Shown here in pieces: positions 1 to 11,524 of a DNA stretch of 64,000 nt. The DNA is from Desulfobulbus sp. (GTDB lineage: Bacteria > Desulfobacterota > Desulfobulbia > Desulfobulbales > Desulfobulbaceae): positions 1-64,000 of the forward strand of contig JAQUEZ010000004.1 in assembly GCA_028684915.1 (NCBI GenBank). The letters are read 5' to 3'. Numbering within the stretch: the stretch's first letter is position 1; every line of letters begins with the position of its first letter. The notes beneath the pieces were generated by a model. It saw nothing but the letters and a program-made list of their open reading frames with translations, had not been told where the DNA came from and searched no databases. A program made the position numbers and the translations under genes.

Positions 1-1
1 T

Positions 2-58
2 CAGCAGGAACAAGAGGCAGCCCAACGGGAACGCGGCCCTTACAAGAAAGCAGCCTGA
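2..58 (+). CDS. possible 3' end of a protein gene entering from the left
   Basis: From base 2 the frame reads a Gln/Glu/Ala-rich tail ending in GPYKKAA and a TGA at 56-58. The composition resembles a coding C-terminus, with basic and polar residues and no rare codons. Only 18 codons are visible, so no family can be named, and it could be chance. Confidence 0.3.
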   Translation, partial: QQEQEAAQRERGPYKKAA

Positions 59-120
59 CAAAAGCCGATTGCCTCGGCAGCTAAATTTGACAGGAGAGGT
101 CTGCCTGGAGGTTTGGAAGA

Positions 121-201
121 ATGAGAAGAATTATCATGTCCGAACTGGTGGAAACAAAAAATGCTCTCGGAAAGAAAGCTCTCCGCATGGTTCGCCGTTA
201 A
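121..201 (+). CDS. possible 26-residue small protein
   Basis: An ATG at 121 is preceded by GGAGG at 107-111 with a 9-base spacer and opens a 26-codon frame ending in TAA at 199-201. The peptide is basic at both ends (starts MRRII, ends RMVRR). No relative is recognised. The good Shine-Dalgarno is the only support. The rest of 202-538 shows no gene, RNA or clear repeat. Confidence 0.25.
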   Translation: MRRIIMSELVETKNALGKKALRMVRR

Positions 202-538
202 GCAAGCAAGACTTTTTGCTAAAAAATATGGTTTTCGTTCAGGCACTAATTAACAATACTTTTTGGCGATGATCCACACTCCTCGCCTGCGACTCTCACT
301 CGAGCTGAGCTTATCCAGTGCTTTTCTTTAAATGATTCGAGGTATTTAGGTTCCGTTACCGCACCCTCGCATACAATTAATACAGAATCATATGAAGGGA
401 TAACCGATTTTTATTTTTATATAGCTTATTTATCGTATTTTTCCCTTTCCCCTTCGTAATTGTTCATTGCGAAATTTTATTTGCCTCGTATGCATGAACA
501 TAAATTTCTGTCGTTCTTCGGCATTCGTGGTGTCCCGA

Positions 539-1765
539 TCAGCGAAGAAGTTCGGGGCGGAAGGTCATGACCAGGCCCAGGATAAAGAGGATGATGCCAC
601 CGATAATGCGGCAGTGGCCAGCATAGCGCTGACCAAAATTGGAATCCAGGGCGAGGACGGTCAAGCTGAAAATGATGAGATCGTCGAGCATGAAGAAAAA
701 GGTATAGAGGAGAATGTAGCCATAGTAGACCAGAGGCGGCAGTTGGTGCAACGAGAGGGTGTGGGTATAAATAGCCGGTAGTGCGGCAGAGCAGGCAAAC
801 TCAATCGAGTTGACGATAAAAGCGAGTACAACAATGGAAAAAACGGTGAAAAAGGAGAGCGGGGCGTCGGCGATACGGTCGATGCGGTGCATGGTGCGCT
901 GCTTGGATTGCAGATTGCCGAGATTGCAGACGATATGGCCCTTGTTCTGTATGTATTCGCGGATATCGAGGATGCCTGCCCCCAGGGCGCCTAGGCCGAT
1001 TATCAGCGTCAACCCCCGGAGAAACCCAAGAAAGAGGAACACATTCAGCCAGGCAGTCATGAACAGAAAGTACAAAATGCCGGAGCTGGCTATAAACGTA
1101 CCGACTAGAAGCCAAATTTTACGGCGATCATGGAGGTTGACGATAATCGAAATGAGATAGACCAGGACCCACATTGCACAGGGGTTAAACCCATCGACTA
1201 GGCCAAGCACCACGGTCAGCACCGGTAGTGAAGATTCCATGGGGTGAACGAGTCCCAGGATCGGTAGATCCAGAACGGGTGAGCGATCGATTGCCGACTT
1301 TTGGGCAAGGTCGGGCTGCGTAGCATTCAGCATGGATCGAATGGCCTGTTCTATCTGTATACCGGTGGTTTCCGGCCTATCAAAGCCGCTGATCACCATG
1401 GAGCCGATAAAGGTCATGGGGACACCGCCCGAAAGGTTGGGTTGAGTGCTCTTGCGAATAAAATGCTCGAGTCGACGACCGTTTTCAAAAAGAGAGGTGT
1501 CGTAAAATTTCCATGAAATTTCGGGGTATTTTGCCTTGAGGTATGGGATGAAGGCCTTCGCTGCCCGGCAATGCGGACATTGTGGGTGGTAGAAAAAACT
1601 GATTTGGTATTGTCCTTGATCCTTCATCTCGTTGGGCTTTCGCGATTCCCAAAAAAAGACGGTCATGCCCAGTAGAATAAGAGCCAGGAACAGCGTACGG
1701 CGAAAGGGATCGTTGATGATGCCCCGTAGCCAATCAGGAACCGAGCACAGAAAGGGATTCCGCAT
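539..1765 (-). CDS. thioredoxin/glutaredoxin-fold domain fused to DsbD/CcdA-like membrane protein
   Basis: The predicted product is a membrane thiol-disulfide protein. Residues about 15-30 form an N-terminal membrane helix. It is followed by a thioredoxin/glutaredoxin-like domain whose redox motif CPHC sits in YHPQCPHCRAAK, with a typical cis-Pro loop (GGVPMTF). After residue about 180 come six or so hydrophobic helices starting with GFNPCAMWV, the Cys-Pro signature of DsbD/CcdA-type electron carriers, and a second Cys in NSIEFACSAALPA. By family analogy it would move electrons across the membrane to an external thiol partner; the substrate is unknown. The start at 1765 has GGAGG four bases upstream; an ATG nine codons earlier (1792) is the alternative. 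It stands alone, divergent from the next gene. Confidence 0.85.
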   Translation of the reverse strand: MRNPFLCSVPDWLRGIINDPFRRTLFLALILLGMTVFFWESRKPNEMKDQGQYQISFFYHPQCPHCRAAKAFIPYLKAKYPEISWKFYDTSLFENGRRLEHFIRKSTQPNLSGGVPMTFIGSMVISGFDRPETTGIQIEQAIRSMLNATQPDLAQKSAIDRSPVLDLPILGLVHPMESSLPVLTVVLGLVDGFNPCAMWVLVYLISIIVNLHDRRKIWLLVGTFIASSGILYFLFMTAWLNVFLFLGFLRGLTLIIGLGALGAGILDIREYIQNKGHIVCNLGNLQSKQRTMHRIDRIADAPLSFFTVFSIVVLAFIVNSIEFACSAALPAIYTHTLSLHQLPPLVYYGYILLYTFFFMLDDLIIFSLTVLALDSNFGQRYAGHCRIIGGIILFILGLVMTFRPELLR

Positions 1766-1792
1766 ACGTCCTCCAGCGTGTGGAAAAAACAT

Positions 1793-2148
1793 TTTACCTT
1801 GATGGGGGCAGCGATCTACCTGGAATTTGTGAAATTGTAGATGGTTTTGTATCGATTAGGCAAGGGAGGAACCATGAGGAGGATATGGGGTAGCGGGGGA
1901 GAAAATTGCGAGATGATTTCGTTGTACGGATGCGAGGCCCTTTGGCTTGCGATGCATAGATAACGTAGGCATTTTTTATGAAATAAAGATGTGTTTTCAG
2001 CGTGTTGTCTTGAGGCTAATGTATTGCACGATCAGGTCGCTCCTTGCCTGTGTAGCAACAGGAGAGAGCTAAACTCTGACATTTTACAAGATCGTTGTGC
2101 CAGTAGATTGTTTACCTGTTGAGCAACCATTTTTTTAAGGAGGAGATC
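1793..2148. other. divergent intergenic region
   Basis: About 350 bases between two divergently read genes, so promoters for both should lie here. I see no convincing -35/-10 pair, RNA fold or repeat. Confidence 0.4.
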
Positions 2149-2352
2149 ATGACTACGCACGAAGCCGAAAAAACTGTTTGTCCGACCTGTATAGGGGGGA
2201 AAGTCCTCAGTGGCGTTTGCGAGACAAGTTCGGAGTGGGAGGGCATCAATTCACCAGATCAGCAGGAACGTGATCCTGAGTCGAGTGGCTCAGGGCAGGT
2301 TTGTACGCCTGATACCCCGTGCCCGACCTGCGGAGGAAAAGGGTACGTGTAG
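2149..2352 (+). CDS. small zinc-ribbon-like protein
   Basis: A 67-residue acidic protein with two CPTC-type knuckles, CPTCIGGK near residue 10 and CPTCGGKGYV at the very C-terminus. These resemble half-sites of a DnaJ-type (CxxCxGxG) zinc finger, so it probably binds one zinc ion. The linker is rich in Ser, Glu and Gly and likely unstructured. The ATG at 2149 follows AAGGAGG at 2138-2144, which is much better than the TTG at 2119 that opens the same frame. Function is unknown; a chaperone-like or redox-switch role would be guesswork. Confidence 0.65.
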   Translation: MTTHEAEKTVCPTCIGGKVLSGVCETSSEWEGINSPDQQERDPESSGSGQVCTPDTPCPTCGGKGYV

Positions 2353-2595
2353 GGTCTTGAGGCCCGATAGCATCGGGTGTGTAGTCCTGGCCGGGGGCAA
2401 GGTTGGAAGGTTCCGTAAAAATAAAGAAGCTTCTAATTTCGTGGCCCTCTCAAAATGTAACCCGTCACGGGTGAAGCCTTAAAAGTATCGGTTATCGCCC
2501 CGAATCTGTAAGCGATTGAAAAAGGTGGCTTCATGAACGACATTCATTGTTTAAGCCACACGAAGAAATGGGATTGCCAATATTCCGAGAACGGT

Positions 2596-2625
2596 AGGGT
2601 GGGCACGTCTGGTTGTGCCCACCCT
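2596..2625. repeat. perfect 11-bp inverted repeat (GGGTGGGCAC type)
   Basis: AGGGTGGGCAC at 2596-2606 pairs perfectly with GTGCCCACCCT at 2615-2625 across an 8-base loop. No T run follows, so it is not a classical terminator. GTGGGCAC hairpins are common interspersed repeats in bacteria. Confidence 0.6.
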
Positions 2626-2887
2626 AAGCAATATGCCCTTGCCTTAAACCGTTTCCGTGTCTGTGGCAGTGTATCGGTGGGTGGCCCCCCCTGCGTCCAC
2701 CCTGTGAAAAGCAACTCTTGGCAAAAAAAAAAACGAGCTGAGTTTCGGTGGAAATCAGAAAATTTTATCCTCGGAGGTAAGCACGGACTCTGAGGTTAAC
2801 CATATCCCTGCTGTAAATTTATTCGCACCCCTCGGAGCCTGGCGCTTACCTCTTCTCTTTATCACAAAAATATCATAGCTTAATACA

Positions 2888-2912
2888 TGATGGACTCGTG
2901 AAAAGTCCATCA
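2888..2912. repeat. terminal palindrome of repeat family A
   Basis: TGATGGACT (2888-2896) is inversely repeated as AGTCCATCA (2904-2912). The same palindrome occurs at 48527-48551 and at the right end of the full family A element (56643-56667). Confidence 0.65.
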
Positions 2913-3053
2913 TACATCGATTTGATAGGGTTTTTGTGTCGGGGCCATAAAGTATGCCTGATGCCCACCAGGATGTTGTGGCTGACTTCTTTGTTCGCCT
3001 CTGCAAGATGGGCGGATGAACTGCGTTTAGGTGTCCATGCGTGGTGATCTTTT

Positions 3054-3082
3054 TTGACCCATAATCGGGGTATTCTGATACA
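3054..3082 (+). promoter_or_regulatory. candidate promoter of the N-ATPase operon
   Basis: TTGACC at 3054-3059 and GATACA at 3077-3082 are separated by 17 bases, about 55 bases before the atpD start. It is a reasonable sigma70-like match judged by eye only. Confidence 0.3.
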
Positions 3083-3098
3083 AAAGTGAGCTCCGTGA

Positions 3099-4904
<1,806 letters not shown>

Positions 4905-4918
<14 letters not shown>

Positions 4919-5180
4919 ACAATTTAAGAAGTCGGTGCGGCGCGATAGCGAACGACAAAAAAAGGGCGAGCAGCAGCCAGCCGGTCTTTTCGGTTTGTTG
5001 CTGTATGGCGGCACCCTGGGATTGCTTCTGGTTCTTCCCATCGTCGGTGGTGCCTATCTGGGGGCCTGGCTTGATTCGCTGAACCAGAACTTTGGTACAC
5101 GCTGGACGGTGAGTTGCATCGTGCTCGGTGTTGCTGCCGGAGTATGGAATATCTTCTGGTATCTGCGAGGCAAGATATGA
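4905..5180 (+). CDS. atpQ: N-ATPase accessory membrane subunit AtpQ (AtpZ/AtpI-like)
   Basis: A 91-residue protein with a very basic N-terminus (residues 1-28, many K/R/Q) and two membrane helices, roughly residues 30-50 and 62-84, joined by a short loop. This matches AtpQ, the AtpI-like protein peculiar to N-ATPase operons. It is thought to help assemble the c-ring or bind metal ions. ATG at 4905 has GGAG six bases upstream; ATG at 4893 is an alternative. It overlaps atpC by 14 bases and its TGA overlaps the atpB ATG. AtpR, which usually follows AtpQ, is not found. Confidence 0.75.
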
Positions 5181-5913
5181 ACGAAGGTTTTTTCCAGCTC
5201 GGCCCGATTGCCTTGAGTCTGTCCCTGGTGACGACCTGGTCCATCATGGCTGTATTGTTTTTGGTCAGTTTGCTGCTCAAACGTCATCTCCATCAACTGG
5301 AGCACCCCTGGCGTATCGTGGCCGAGAAGACCGTCTACACCATGATGGATAACGCTGTTCGTGAAGTGGTTCCGGGCGCTTATCGCGAGGTCACCCCTTT
5401 CATTGCCTCCCTGTGGATTTTTCTCGTGGTCGCCAATCTGGTCGGGCTGATCCCCGGCCTGCATTCCCCGACGGCAGATCTGTCCGTAACCGCAGCGTTG
5501 GCGGTGGTGGTCTTTGCTTCGGTCCACTGGTTTGCCTCCGCACTCTCGGGCTGAAAGCACACCTGCGCCATTATCTCGCGCCGAGTCCTATCTTGCTGCC
5601 CTTCCATCTCATCAGCGAATTAACCCGCACCCTGGCCTTAGCCATCCGTCTGTTCGGCAACATCATGAGTCTGGAAATGGCGGCGCTGCTTGTTCTGATG
5701 GTGGCAGGATTTTTGGTGCCGATCCCATTGTTGATGCTCCATATTATCGAAGCACTGGTTCAGGCCTATATTTTCGGCATACTCGCCCTCCTCTATATCG
5801 GGAGTGGCCTTGAAGCGATGGACGAAAAGCATCCAGAGGCCCCTTCGTCAACGGCCAGGGCATCCCTGGGCGTTGGATCCAATAATGAACAAAAGAGAGA
5901 ACGTCATGAGTGA
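5177..5913 (+). pseudogene. atpB: N-ATPase Fo subunit a, interrupted by a one-base frameshift
   Basis: Subunit a forms the ion half-channels beside the c-ring. The first frame (from ATG 5177) gives a good N-terminal half with helices at residues 12-35 and 75-95 and the GLIPG motif. It then runs into TGA at 5552-5554 just after VHWF. The minus-one frame continues without a gap (LRTLGLKAHLRHY, then the hallmark helix with SELTRTLALAIRLFGN, containing the essential Arg) and stops at 5913 after overlapping atpE. The crossover lies at about 5531-5545 and is not in a homopolymer. Total length 737 bases is one short of a multiple of three. Either the subunit is truly broken, a ribosomal shift restores it, or this is a sequence error; error seems likeliest because every other atp gene is intact. 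Confidence 0.85.
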
Positions 5914-6172
5914 TATCCATCTTTTTAGTCTGATTTCCACAGTTGTTGCTGCCCTGGCCATCACTCTGGGGACCGCTGTCCCCGCCTATGCCATGGGCAA
6001 GACCATCTGTAAAGCCCTTGATGCGCTGGCTCGACAGCCAGAAGCGGAGAAAACCCTCACCCGCACCCTGTTTATCGGGCTGGCCATGATCGAATCGCTG
6101 GCGATCTACACCCTGGTGGTGGTGCTGATCATCCTTTTTCGGAATCCGCTGCTTGCCTATATGCTGCGCTGA
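5906..6172 (+). CDS. atpE: N-ATPase Fo subunit c
   Basis: An 88-residue two-helix hairpin: helix 1 about 10-38, loop ARQPEA (42-47), helix 2 about 50-85. The ion-binding carboxylate is Glu63 followed by Ser64 and Tyr68, as in sodium-type rings. The helix-1 position that is Gln in Ilyobacter, or Glu in many N-ATPases, aligns with Met30, so the full sodium ligand set is missing. The start at 5906 (MSDIHLF) follows GAGAG; an ATG at 5885 is possible. The 3' tail of atpB overlaps it. Confidence 0.9.
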   Translation: MSDIHLFSLISTVVAALAITLGTAVPAYAMGKTICKALDALARQPEAEKTLTRTLFIGLAMIESLAIYTLVVVLIILFRNPLLAYMLR

Positions 6173-6183
6173 GTGAGCCCGTC

Positions 6184-6936
6184 ATGACCATAGATCCCTT
6201 CACCTTTGCCCTGGAAATTGTCAATTTTCTAGTTTTGCTCTGGCTGCTGCATCGTTTTCTCTATCGCCCCATTCAGCAGGCTATCGCCGATCGCAAACAA
6301 GTGTTGAACCAGGAAATGATGCGGGCAACGCAAAGGGAAGAGGAAGCGGGCGTTCTCAAGGCGCAGTATGAACGGAGTCTGGCAAATTGGGAAGAGGAGA
6401 GGGCTCGAAAGCAGGACGAGCTTCGCCAGACGTTGGCCAAGGAGGAGGAAAGGGCACTGGACAAAGAGCGCCAGGCTGCCGCTTCCGAACGAGTTCGTCT
6501 GCAAACCCTGGCCAAACAGGATTATGCCAACCAGCAGAGGCAGGCGCAAGCCCAGGCTGCGCAGGCTGCCCTGCACCTCACCGGAAAAATGCTGAAGCGG
6601 CTGGCTGGTCGTGAATTGGATCAGGCGATTCTGCACATATTGCTGGAAGATCTGGCACAACTGCCTGCGGCGGAGCGGAACGTCCTGCAGAGGGCCTTTG
6701 CGCGTCGGCATGAGGCAGTTGCTGTGGTTTCCGCCAGAGAGATATCTCCCGAGCAGCAACAAAAGCTGCAGGAACATCTCGCCAGAGTGCTGGAGAGCGA
6801 TATAGACTGCATCTTCACCCTGGATTCGGCGCTGCTCAGTGGGTATCGCTTGGCGATCGGCGACCAGCTCCTCCATGTCAATCTGAGTGATGAACTGGCT
6901 TTTTTCAGCAAGAGCCTGAGCCATGAAGCGGCCTGA
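6184..6936 (+). CDS. atpF: N-ATPase Fo subunit b (b/delta-like)
   Basis: At 250 residues it is longer than a typical b subunit (about 160). Residues 8-28 are one membrane helix ending in RFLYRPI, as in b subunits. Residues about 30-140 form a charged, Glu/Gln/Arg-rich coiled coil, the peripheral stalk. The last 100 residues (from about 145) end with the [18 protein letters not shown] segment that resembles the C-terminus of delta subunits. Because the operon lacks atpH, this domain probably replaces delta. It begins 11 bases after atpE and overlaps atpA by 14 bases. Confidence 0.88.
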   Translation: MTIDPFTFALEIVNFLVLLWLLHRFLYRPIQQAIADRKQVLNQEMMRATQREEEAGVLKAQYERSLANWEEERARKQDELRQTLAKEEERALDKERQAAASERVRLQTLAKQDYANQQRQAQAQAAQAALHLTGKMLKRLAGRELDQAILHILLEDLAQLPAAERNVLQRAFARRHEAVAVVSAREISPEQQQKLQEHLARVLESDIDCIFTLDSALLSGYRLAIGDQLLHVNLSDELAFFSKSLSHEAA

Positions 6937-8380
6937 ATCCTTTCCCTTCCATCTGCCGGAAACCTATCGGTTCGGTCTGCGTCTCAGTGAGCAGGGCAGG
7001 GTGATCAGTATTGGTGATGGCATTGTCTGGGTGAGCGGGCTTCCTTCGGCGATGATGGATGAAGTCCTGCTGATGGAAGACGAATCCACCGCCCTGGTTT
7101 TCCTGCTCGAGCCCGAAAGACTTGGGGCCATCATTCTCCACCAGGGAAGGAACCTCGCCTCGGGCATCGTCGCGACGCGTACAGGTCGCCGTCTGGACAT
7201 CGGTGTTGACGAGACCCTGCTTGGCAGGGTGATCGATCCGTTCGGCACGCCCCTGGACGACAAACCCGCACCGGAGACTTGGCACCGGGGATTGCTGGAA
7301 GCACCATCGCCCGCGATTCTTGATCGCAACTTCGTCAGCTGTCCCCTTTATACTGGTAATCGTATCATCGACACCATGATTCCCATTGGAAAGGGGCAGC
7401 GGCAGCTGATCATCGGTGATCACGGATTGGGAAAGAGTTCCTTGGCCCTGGACACCTTGCTTCGGCAGCGTGGTGAAGATGTACTCTGTATTTACGTGGC
7501 CATAGGACAGACTCGTAGTTCCGTGGCGACCTTACTGGATATTCTCAGGCTCCATGAGGCGCTGCCCTATACGGTGCTGGTGGTGGCCGAGGCCAACGAA
7601 TTGTCCGGCTGCCGCTATCTCGCTCCCTTTGCCGGTTGTGCCATTGCCGAGGCCTGGATGCGCAAAGGGCGGGATACGCTGATTATTTACGACGATCTCA
7701 GCCAGCATGCGCAATCGTATAGGGAACTGTCGCTGCTGTTGCACAGGCCACCGGGGCGGGAGGCCTATCCCGGTGACATTTTTTATTTGCATTCCCGTCT
7801 CTTGGAACGATCCACGGTGTTGTCGCCAGAACTGGGCGGCGGTTCAATGACGGCATTGCCTCTTGTTGAGACGAAACAGGGAGAGATCTCCTCGTATATC
7901 CCGACGAACCTTATCTCCATCACCGATGGCCAAATCTATCTGGACCAGAAACTGTTTTCCGCCGGGGTCTTGCCGGCCATCGATGTCACTCGCTCGGTTT
8001 CCCGTATTGGAGGTAAGGCCCAGCACCCGGAAATCAAGAACAAGGTGGGTAGTATTCGTCTGGATTATCTCCAGTTTCTCGAATTGGAAGCCTTTACCCG
8101 CTTTGGCACCAGGCTGGAACCGGCCATGGAAGCCAAACTGCTCAGGGGGCGGGTATTGCGCACCATCTTTTCTCAGGAACGAATGCACCCTGTCAGTGCC
8201 AGAGGCCAGATGGCCTGGCTGACCGCGTACCAGGAACATCTGCTCGACACCATCCCCCTCGACGAGATCCCCCACCAATTGAACCAGTTGGAACATGGAG
8301 CTGATCTTAGCAATCTGAGTCTGGACAGTTCTCAGGATCAATGGCGGGCAGGGGTGCAAAACTGGCTGGATAAATCGTGA
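6923..8380 (+). CDS. atpA: N-ATPase F1 subunit alpha
   Basis: Non-catalytic nucleotide-binding subunit, 485 residues. The N-terminal barrel contains the [11 protein letters not shown] segment equivalent to GDGIARVxGL. Walker A is GDHGLGKSS, and the [17 protein letters not shown] block is nearly invariant in alpha subunits. The arginine-finger segment (about [13 protein letters not shown]) is present. The N-terminus is shorter than in classic alpha, consistent with the different stalk of N-ATPases. ATG 6923 lies inside the end of atpF; translation is presumably coupled. Confidence 0.93.
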   Translation: MKRPESFPFHLPETYRFGLRLSEQGRVISIGDGIVWVSGLPSAMMDEVLLMEDESTALVFLLEPERLGAIILHQGRNLASGIVATRTGRRLDIGVDETLLGRVIDPFGTPLDDKPAPETWHRGLLEAPSPAILDRNFVSCPLYTGNRIIDTMIPIGKGQRQLIIGDHGLGKSSLALDTLLRQRGEDVLCIYVAIGQTRSSVATLLDILRLHEALPYTVLVVAEANELSGCRYLAPFAGCAIAEAWMRKGRDTLIIYDDLSQHAQSYRELSLLLHRPPGREAYPGDIFYLHSRLLERSTVLSPELGGGSMTALPLVETKQGEISSYIPTNLISITDGQIYLDQKLFSAGVLPAIDVTRSVSRIGGKAQHPEIKNKVGSIRLDYLQFLELEAFTRFGTRLEPAMEAKLLRGRVLRTIFSQERMHPVSARGQMAWLTAYQEHLLDTIPLDEIPHQLNQLEHGADLSNLSLDSSQDQWRAGVQNWLDKS

Positions 8381-9177
8381 GCAAACAGACTGGGCAACGC
8401 ACGCGGTTGCGCTTTTACCACGAGTTGCGAGAAATCATCAGCGCCATGAAAAATATGGCCGAAGTGGAGTTGCACCGGACACTTCGGCTCGAGCAGCAGC
8501 AGAAGCAGGCGCTAGCATCCGTGGTCGAGGGGCTTGCCTTACTCACCCATGGCCGGACAACCGTGGCAAAGGTGCCGGAGCGCAGTATCTTCCTTGTTCT
8601 GGGGTCGGAGCGGGGCTTCTGTGGCGGTTTTAATGAACAGCTCAAGCGAGCCCTTGCTTCTGAAACGGCCTGTTATGATGAGATGCTGTTTTTGGGGGGG
8701 CGATTGGCGCTCATTGTCGAACAAGAAAACGGGCGGGTAATTTTCCCTGGTCCGGCAACCGTCGATGAAATTTACCCCTGCGTCCAGCAGGTGATGGATC
8801 ATCTCGCCCTGGTTTCCGTTCCTCTGGCGTTCACTATTCTTTTTCACGGCGAGCATGCTATTGAGCGCAAACAGCTCATCCCGTACAGCGATTTACCGAA
8901 AAATGAATCGGTAATGCACGTCGACACCACCTGCAAGCGAACGCTCCTCCTGGAGGATGTGCAGTGGCAGCTCCTGTATCAGGCCCTCTATCAGACGATG
9001 TTGCTCTCTTCTATGCAGGAAAATCGGATGCGCTTGCAACAGATGGAGGGGGCTCAGGAACACCTCGACAGCTTGATCAATACCCTGCAGCAGCGGCTCA
9101 ATACCCTGCGGCAACAGGAGATTGTTGAAGAAATCGAAATGATTCTAGTGGGTGAGCAGGGGGAAGATGATCTGTGA
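8377..9177 (+). CDS. atpG: N-ATPase F1 subunit gamma
   Basis: Central stalk, 266 residues. The N-terminal helix ([16 protein letters not shown]) corresponds to the conserved SAMKMVA region. The C-terminal helix (about 210-262, rich in Gln/Leu/Arg) completes the coiled coil that rotates inside the alpha/beta ring. GLCGG-like strand [11 protein letters not shown] is present. GTG at 8377 overlaps the atpA stop (GTGA). It is the last operon gene; 100 bases separate it from the SufC-like gene and no terminator is visible between them, so co-transcription is possible. Confidence 0.88.
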   Translation: MSKQTGQRTRLRFYHELREIISAMKNMAEVELHRTLRLEQQQKQALASVVEGLALLTHGRTTVAKVPERSIFLVLGSERGFCGGFNEQLKRALASETACYDEMLFLGGRLALIVEQENGRVIFPGPATVDEIYPCVQQVMDHLALVSVPLAFTILFHGEHAIERKQLIPYSDLPKNESVMHVDTTCKRTLLLEDVQWQLLYQALYQTMLLSSMQENRMRLQQMEGAQEHLDSLINTLQQRLNTLRQQEIVEEIEMILVGEQGEDDL

Positions 9178-9278
9178 ATAGCTCCCCTTGAGCAAACGGA
9201 AGATCCGGTAAAAGAAATGGCTGTTTTTCGAAGACGAACCCCCAAAAGCAACAAAACGAAAATGTCGAGGCGGGAGTT

Positions 9279-10040
9279 ATGAGCACTGTGATGCTGGAGA
9301 TCAAAGACCTGTGGGTCCAGATAGACGGGCGCGCCGTTCTCAATGGGGTGAATCTGGCGGTGGCACCGGGCGAGACCCATATACTTTTCGGGCCGAACGG
9401 TTCAGGAAAATCGACCCTCTTGGCCACGGTCATGGGCTTGCCGGGGTATACCATCGTTGGGGGAAGCATCTGGTTGTATGGTGAACGGATCGACGGGCTC
9501 AGCGTGGATGCAATTGCCCGGAAAGGGATAGGGCTTATGTTTTAGCGCCCTCCGGCCATCAAAGGGGTCAAGTTGGAGACTTTTATCCAGGCCATTGCCA
9601 AGGTGGGGGATTGCGCTTCTCTGTATCGGAGTCTGGAGTTGGAATCCCTCAAGGATCGGGATTTGAATGCCGGGTTTTCCGGTGGTGAGCTCAAGCGCTC
9701 GGAAATTCTCAAGGTAGCGGCCCAGGCCCCTGACCTTATTCTGCTCGACGAGCCCGAATCCGGCGTCGATCTGGAGCATATCGCCACTATCTCCAAGGCC
9801 ATTCATGTGTTGCTTGCAGGTAACAATGAACATGCATCGCAAACCAGGGCAGGGCTGATCATTACCCATACCGGTTACATCCTCAATTATATCGAAGCGG
9901 ATCAGGGGCATGTATTTGTCGATGGCCGTATCGTCTGTACCGGTGACCCATTGAAAATTTTCAGCCATATTCAGGAATATGGGTATGAAGGATGTGCCCG
10001 TCGGCTCCAACAACGGGCAGCGGAGGTTCCTCATGCGTAG
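9279..10040 (+). pseudogene. sufC: SufC/SmsC-like Fe-S assembly ATPase with in-frame TAG at the Q-loop
   Basis: ABC-type ATPase of the minimal two-gene SUF (SMS) system. Walker A GPNGSGKST is at residues 38-46. Codon 89 is TAG (9543-9545). The same frame then continues as RPPAIKGVKL, a SufC-type signature FSGGELKRSE, Walker B LILLDEP and a His switch (IITHTG). SufC relatives have Gln at the interrupted position (the Q-loop, FQRPP), so CAG to TAG is the simplest change. Read through, the product is 253 residues, the normal SufC size. As written, both fragments are inactive. ATG 9279 follows GGGAG. The stop overlaps the SufB-like start by eight bases. Confidence 0.88.
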
Positions 10041-11139
10041 CGATGCACTGATTTCCCCAAAAGAATGGAAAGACCTTGCGCGTGTCGGCTATCGCGGCGA
10101 GCAGGAGCACGCCGGTTCATTTTTGGTAGCCGACGAGCGTATTGTGGAATCGAACCCATTGCAGGAACAGGTGGAACTGCGTCCTCTTGCCGAGGCAATC
10201 CAGGCGGATGAACGGGTGCGGCAACTGGTCTTTCACCTGATCGACCCGCACAAAGATGTCTATACTCAAATGGTGAACGACCAGCCGGAACCGCTTGGCT
10301 ATTTTATTCGCGTCAGGCAGGGGCAGGAGGTGAGCCTACCGCTGCAGACCTGTTTTTATATCCACACCAACCAAACAACACAGCGGGTGCATAACATTGT
10401 CGTGGCCGAACCGGGAGCCGTGCTGCATCTGATCTCAGGTTGTGCCACCAGCGCTCATGTTGAAGCAGGCTGTCATATCGGCGTCACCGAGTACTATATT
10501 GGAGAGGGGGCGAGCATCACCTCAACCATGATTCATAGCTGGGGGCCTGAAATCAGGGTGTATCCCCGGGCAGCCGCCCAAGTCGGCAAAGGTGGGCGTT
10601 TTATCTCAAATTATATTGCCATGAGTCCTGTCAAAGAACTGCAGATGGCACCGGTGGCGGAAGTTGCAGCAGGCGGACTGGCGGAATTTTATTCGATAGT
10701 CTATGCCCCTCTGGGAGCCAATCTGGACATTGGGGGGATGATCCGCCTCCAGGGAGATCGGGCCAAGGCGGATATCGTCAGTCGGGTGGTCTCCGATGGC
10801 GGCCGGGTAACGACCCGGGGCTGCATTGTTGGTGAAGTCGATGGCGTACAGGGCGCTATGGCCTGTAATGGCCTGCTGGTCAACCCTGGTGGGTACATCC
10901 ATGCCATTCCCGAGTTGGAGGGACACGCACCGTTGGTCTTGCTGAGTCACGAAGCCTCTGTGGGGATGATTTCCCAGGAGGAACTCTGTTACCTGATGGC
11001 CAGTGGGCTGAGTGAGGAGGCTGCCAGGGAATTGATCATTCAGGGATTTCTGGATGTGCGAAGCAAGGGGCTTCCGGAATATCTTGTTGAAAGAATAAGG
11101 GAAATGATCAGGCAAACCAAGGCGAGGGAAACGGTGTAA
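10033..11139 (+). CDS. sufB: SufB/SufD-like Fe-S scaffold (SmsB type)
   Basis: A 368-residue beta-helix scaffold protein of the SufBD superfamily. Short variants paired with one SufC-type ATPase form the two-gene SUF/SMS systems of methanogens and many anaerobes. Visible family features are the long repetitive beta-strand core (about 90-300) and the C-terminal GMISQEELCYLMASGLSEEAARELI segment (positions about 318-345), equivalent to the LxSRGIxxxEAxxLL region. GGAGG seven bases before ATG 10033 fixes the start. With its ATPase partner interrupted, the module may be non-functional unless the TAG is an error or is read. Confidence 0.87.
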   Translation: MRSDALISPKEWKDLARVGYRGEQEHAGSFLVADERIVESNPLQEQVELRPLAEAIQADERVRQLVFHLIDPHKDVYTQMVNDQPEPLGYFIRVRQGQEVSLPLQTCFYIHTNQTTQRVHNIVVAEPGAVLHLISGCATSAHVEAGCHIGVTEYYIGEGASITSTMIHSWGPEIRVYPRAAAQVGKGGRFISNYIAMSPVKELQMAPVAEVAAGGLAEFYSIVYAPLGANLDIGGMIRLQGDRAKADIVSRVVSDGGRVTTRGCIVGEVDGVQGAMACNGLLVNPGGYIHAIPELEGHAPLVLLSHEASVGMISQEELCYLMASGLSEEAARELIIQGFLDVRSKGLPEYLVERIREMIRQTKARETV

Positions 11140-11524
11140 ACACAGCCTGTGCTCCCGGATTTGTATGCACCTTTTGCGGAACAATACTTATTTGTTGGAT
11201 TTTTTGGGTTGATTCATTGAAAAAACAGTCGGCTGTAGAGGTGCTCTCTGCATACTCTTCTCTTTTTGTTTGCGTGGACCGGACCTTGTTTTCAATAAAA
11301 GCTTAAATCGTTGAGCTTCAATATACTTCAAGGCACCCCTGACTTGGGATGGGCGAGGGATGCAGTCAACGTGACTCTATTACGTTTTTGCCTCCTTATT
11401 TGATGTATATAAGAACAGTATTTATTCTGTATATTTTTTTATAGTATTGTTTTTCCGTTATAAAACTCTAGTATGGAGACAAGTGGACATCTGTCTGTTT
11501 CATCCAAAACTAGGGAGGAAAAAC
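11140..11524. other. intergenic region before the PEP-CTERM gene
   Basis: About 385 AT-rich bases. The stretch 11400-11480 is very AT-rich and probably contains the promoter of the next gene, but no single pair of boxes stands out. Confidence 0.4.

Noticed and set aside
2533..2793. 86-codon open frame on the plus strand
   Set aside because: It crosses the 2596-2625 hairpin and poly-A; no ribosome site and no protein-like pattern.
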